Of a DNA stretch of 15,189 bases, positions 13,675 through 15,189 are shown piece by piece. Positions within the stretch are counted from its first letter, which is position 1. Each line of letters begins with the position of its first letter. The notes below the pieces were generated by a model. It did no database searches. It saw nothing but the letters and a program-made list of their open reading frames with translations, and was not told the DNA's origin. Origin of the DNA: Paracoccaceae bacterium (GTDB taxonomy: Bacteria > Pseudomonadota > Alphaproteobacteria > Rhodobacterales > Rhodobacteraceae). Made by a program: the position numbers and the translations under genes. The stretch is taken from NCBI GenBank assembly GCA_007121115.1, contig SKMI01000299.1, forward strand, positions 1 through 15,189, given 5' to 3'.

Positions 13675-13719
13675 GGCGATTTTTCCGCCACATTGCCGCA
13701 ATCCGCGCCCTCGGGCTAC

Positions 13720-13749
13720 AAAAACCGCGCACCGCCCCGGGGTGCGCGG
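13720..13749 (-). terminator. Intrinsic terminator after sodium channel gene
   Basis: On the minus strand a 9-bp perfect stem, CCGCGCACC / GGTGCGCGG, with a 7-base CCGGGGC loop is followed at once by TTTTT. This is a canonical Rho-independent terminator 35 bases after the stop of the channel gene, and it separates it from the L,D-transpeptidase gene downstream. Confidence 0.85.
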
Positions 13750-13757
13750 CCACTCCC

Positions 13758-13793
13758 AATCACTTCGCCGATCACTTCGACGATCACTTCGAC
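13758..13793 (-). repeat. 12-nt tandem repeat tripling the channel stop codon
   Basis: Three 12-nt units on the plus strand: AATCACTTCGCC at 13758-13769, GATCACTTCGAC at 13770-13781 and GATCACTTCGAC at 13782-13793. Two are identical and the third differs at two bases. On the minus strand each holds AAG TGA in the channel's frame, so the stop at 13786-13784 is followed by two more in-frame TGAs (13774-13772 and 13762-13760). Confidence 0.9.
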
Positions 13794-14662
13794 GTGTCCT
13801 CGCGCTCCGGGGGCGCCTTGTCCTTCTCGGCGCCCTCGACCCCCAGCTGCACCTCGATCTTGCGCAGCCGCGCCAGCACCTCGTCGCGGTAATCGCTGGT
13901 CAGCTTGTTGCTCTCCTCGGCATGGGCGTCCTGCATCGAGTTGACGATCAGGCCGACCAGCAGATTCACCACCGCGAATGTGGTCATCATGATGAACGGG
14001 ACAAAGAACACCCAGGCGTAGGGGTAGACCTCCATCACCGGCCGCACGATCCCCATGGACCACGATTCCAGCGTCATGATCTGGAACAGCGAATAGGCCG
14101 ACCGTCCGATGGTGCCGAACCATTCGGGAAAGCTCTCCTGAAACAGCTTCGTCGCCATCACCGCGCCGATGTAGAAGATCATGCTCATCAGCAGGAACAC
14201 CGAGCCCATCCCCGGGAGCGCCTTCAGGAATCCTTCGACCACCCGGCGCAGGCTGGGCGTGACCGAGACCACGCGCAACAGCCGCAGGATGCGCAGCGCG
14301 CGCAGCACCGTGTAGGCCCCGGCACCCGGCACCAGCGAAATCCCCACGATGATGAAGTCGAAAACGTTCCAGCCCGAGCGAAAGAAACCCAACCGGTAGG
14401 CATAGAGCTTCAGCGCGATCTCCAGCACGAAGATCGACAGGCACAGCCGGTCCAGCCCGATGATCAGCGGTCCCGCCGCCGCCATGATCTCGCCCGAGGT
14501 CTCCATGCCCAGGATCACGGCGTTGAACAGGATCACGCCGATGATCCCGTTGCGCACCCAGGCCAGGTCCAGAAACGCCGCCACCTTCGCCCGCGCGCCC
14601 CCCCGCTCAAGCCCGGCCTCGGTCCGCTCGCCCTCCTGCACCTCTGCCTTCCTCTCCGCCAT
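13784..14662 (-). CDS. BacNav voltage-gated sodium channel
   Basis: A 292-aa prokaryotic voltage-gated sodium channel (NaChBac/NavAb type), which assembles as a tetramer in the inner membrane. S1 is near 38-57 and S2 near 67-88, with a countercharge Glu81. S3 is near 99-112 with Asp102. S4 carries four arginines at every third position (R121, R124, R127, R130). S5 is about 150-172, and S6 about 217-245. The selectivity filter TLESWSM (197-203) matches NavAb. After S6 a charged C-terminal helix (TSDYRDEVLARLRKIEVQL) suits the tetrameric coiled coil of these channels. I prefer ATG 14662, which has GAAGG upstream. An ATG 12 bases earlier (14674) lies at the edge of repeat copy 3 and would add four residues. 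Physiology in these bacteria is unsettled; NavSp1 of Silicibacter pomeroyi is a known relative. Confidence 0.93.
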   Translation of the reverse strand: MAERKAEVQEGERTEAGLERGGARAKVAAFLDLAWVRNGIIGVILFNAVILGMETSGEIMAAAGPLIIGLDRLCLSIFVLEIALKLYAYRLGFFRSGWNVFDFIIVGISLVPGAGAYTVLRALRILRLLRVVSVTPSLRRVVEGFLKALPGMGSVFLLMSMIFYIGAVMATKLFQESFPEWFGTIGRSAYSLFQIMTLESWSMGIVRPVMEVYPYAWVFFVPFIMMTTFAVVNLLVGLIVNSMQDAHAEESNKLTSDYRDEVLARLRKIEVQLGVEGAEKDKAPPEREDTSK

Positions 14663-14671
14663 ACCTGCCTT

Positions 14672-14715
14672 CATCTTGCTGAAAATACTCCGGGGGTCCG
14701 GGGGCTGGCCCCCGG
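14672..14715 (+). repeat. Interspersed intergenic repeat, divergent copy 3
   Basis: A shorter, diverged member of the same family as the elements at 4096 and 8811. It shares CATCT at the start, then AAAATA, CTC and GGGGGT in the same order. After that it differs, with a single hairpin CCGGGGGC-TG-GCCCCCGG (14698-14715) and a repeated CCGGGGG unit just before it. It lies between the methyltransferase stop and the channel start and, in their direction, reads hairpin first, then TATTTT. Assigning it to the same family is inference from shared core and layout. Confidence 0.6.
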
Positions 14716-14736
14716 CGCTTTCCATGGCGCGCGCCG

Positions 14737-15189
14737 TCACTGCTGCGCGATATGGCCAAACACGAACCGCGCCGCAAGTTCCACATGGGCCGACCAGCGG
14801 AACTGGTCCACCACCTGCACGGTTTGCAGGCGATATCCGGCCGTCACCAGCGTGCGGGCATCGCGGGCGAATGTCACAGGGTTGCAGGACAGGGCGGCAA
14901 TCTCCGGCACCCGCGCGCGGCCCAGTTCCGCCACCTGTGCCGCCGCCCCGGCGCGCGGCGGGTCGATCACCACCGCATCGAAGCGCGCAAGCTCGTCGGC
15001 CAGCAGCGGGCGGCGGAACAGGTCCCGCGCTTCGGTGCTCACCCGCTTCAGCCCCGGCGCGCGGCGCCAGCCCGCGTCCAGCGCGTCCACCATCGCCGCG
15101 TCGCCCTCGACCGCGTGCACCTCGGCGCGCTCGGCCAGCGGCAAGGCGAAGGTGCCGCAACCGGCGAACAGGTCCGCGACCCGCGCGGC
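14737..15189 (-). CDS. Class I SAM-dependent RNA methyltransferase (TrmA/RlmCD family), C-terminal part
   Basis: The last 150 codons of a gene that continues past the right edge. The visible part starts inside the SAM-binding domain: ADLFAGCGTFALPLAE is motif I, followed by EVHAVEGDAAMVDAL (motif II region). FDAVVIDPPRAG is the DPPR motif. LSCNPVTFARDARTL carries the catalytic Cys (SCNP) of uracil-5-methyltransferases that act on tRNA or rRNA. The C-terminus, VDQFRWSAHVELAARF, resembles the D-x-FP-x-T-x-H-VE end of RumA/RlmD, though with RWSAHVE. The N-terminal TRAM domain and any iron-sulfur cluster cysteines are outside the window, so TrmA-, RlmC- and RlmD-type cannot be told apart. The channel gene follows on the same strand after repeat copy 3. 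Confidence 0.87.
   Translation of the reverse strand, partial: AARVADLFAGCGTFALPLAERAEVHAVEGDAAMVDALDAGWRRAPGLKRVSTEARDLFRRPLLADELARFDAVVIDPPRAGAAAQVAELGRARVPEIAALSCNPVTFARDARTLVTAGYRLQTVQVVDQFRWSAHVELAARFVFGHIAQQ

Noticed and set aside
12594..13892. A 432-residue plus-strand frame across the L,D-transpeptidase and small ORF
   Set aside because: The minus-strand genes have motifs and ribosome binding sites; this frame has neither.

Overview
The window is about 15 kb of GC-rich DNA with tightly packed genes, almost certainly from an alphaproteobacterial chromosome. The best fit is Rhodobacteraceae (Rhodobacter/Roseobacter group). The grounds are a PetP/PetR-type regulator pair divergent from ilvE, an accD-folC gene pair, a class I PPK2, a NavAb-like sodium channel, and hairpin-rich intergenic repeats of a kind I associate with this family. 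That assignment rests on gene content and remembered family resemblance, not on a database search. I see no phage genes, transposases, CRISPR arrays or RNA genes.

Layout. (1) At 1-2400, a pirin N-terminus (minus, cut by the edge) is divergent from ppk2 (polyphosphate kinase 2), which converges on zapE (AFG1-like ATPase, minus). (2) At 2538-3955, sseA (mercaptopyruvate sulfurtransferase) and a GNAT acetyltransferase overlap by ATGA. (3) At 3956-4250 there is a gene-free convergent gap holding at least five hairpins and copy 1 of an interspersed repeat. (4) At 4251-6647, on the minus strand, an envelope/membrane cluster runs cls (cardiolipin synthase), then DUF883, then a holin-like DUF1469 protein. 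(5) At 6866-7756 is a CPBP intramembrane protease, followed by accD (7852-8808) and folC (8946-10214). Repeat copy 2 sits between accD and folC. (6) At 10237-11480, minus, petP and petR (MarR regulator and OmpR-type response regulator, overlapping by ATGA) are divergent from ilvE (11648-12517). (7) From 12684 to the end, all on minus, are an unrecognised 65-aa protein, an L,D-transpeptidase-fold lipoprotein, a BacNav voltage-gated sodium channel with its own intrinsic terminator, repeat copy 3, and the C-terminal part of an RNA (uracil-5-)methyltransferase cut by the edge.

Most genes are housekeeping or envelope functions: polyphosphate, phospholipid, fatty acid, folate and branched-chain amino acid metabolism, cell wall and ion transport. 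The more unusual material is in the DNA around the genes. At three unrelated genes (cls, folC and the L,D-transpeptidase) an ATG lies exactly 14 nt upstream of the start I prefer. Each opens a five-codon reading frame whose TGA overlaps the gene's own ATG. At the L,D-transpeptidase this comes from a perfect 14-nt tandem duplication of the start region, and at cls from a degenerate 14-nt array with four ATGs in a row. A 12-nt tandem array has likewise tripled the stop codon of the sodium channel. The 72-bp repeat at 4096 and 8811 (69 of 72 positions identical) also supplies a false ATG that lengthens the folC reading frame.
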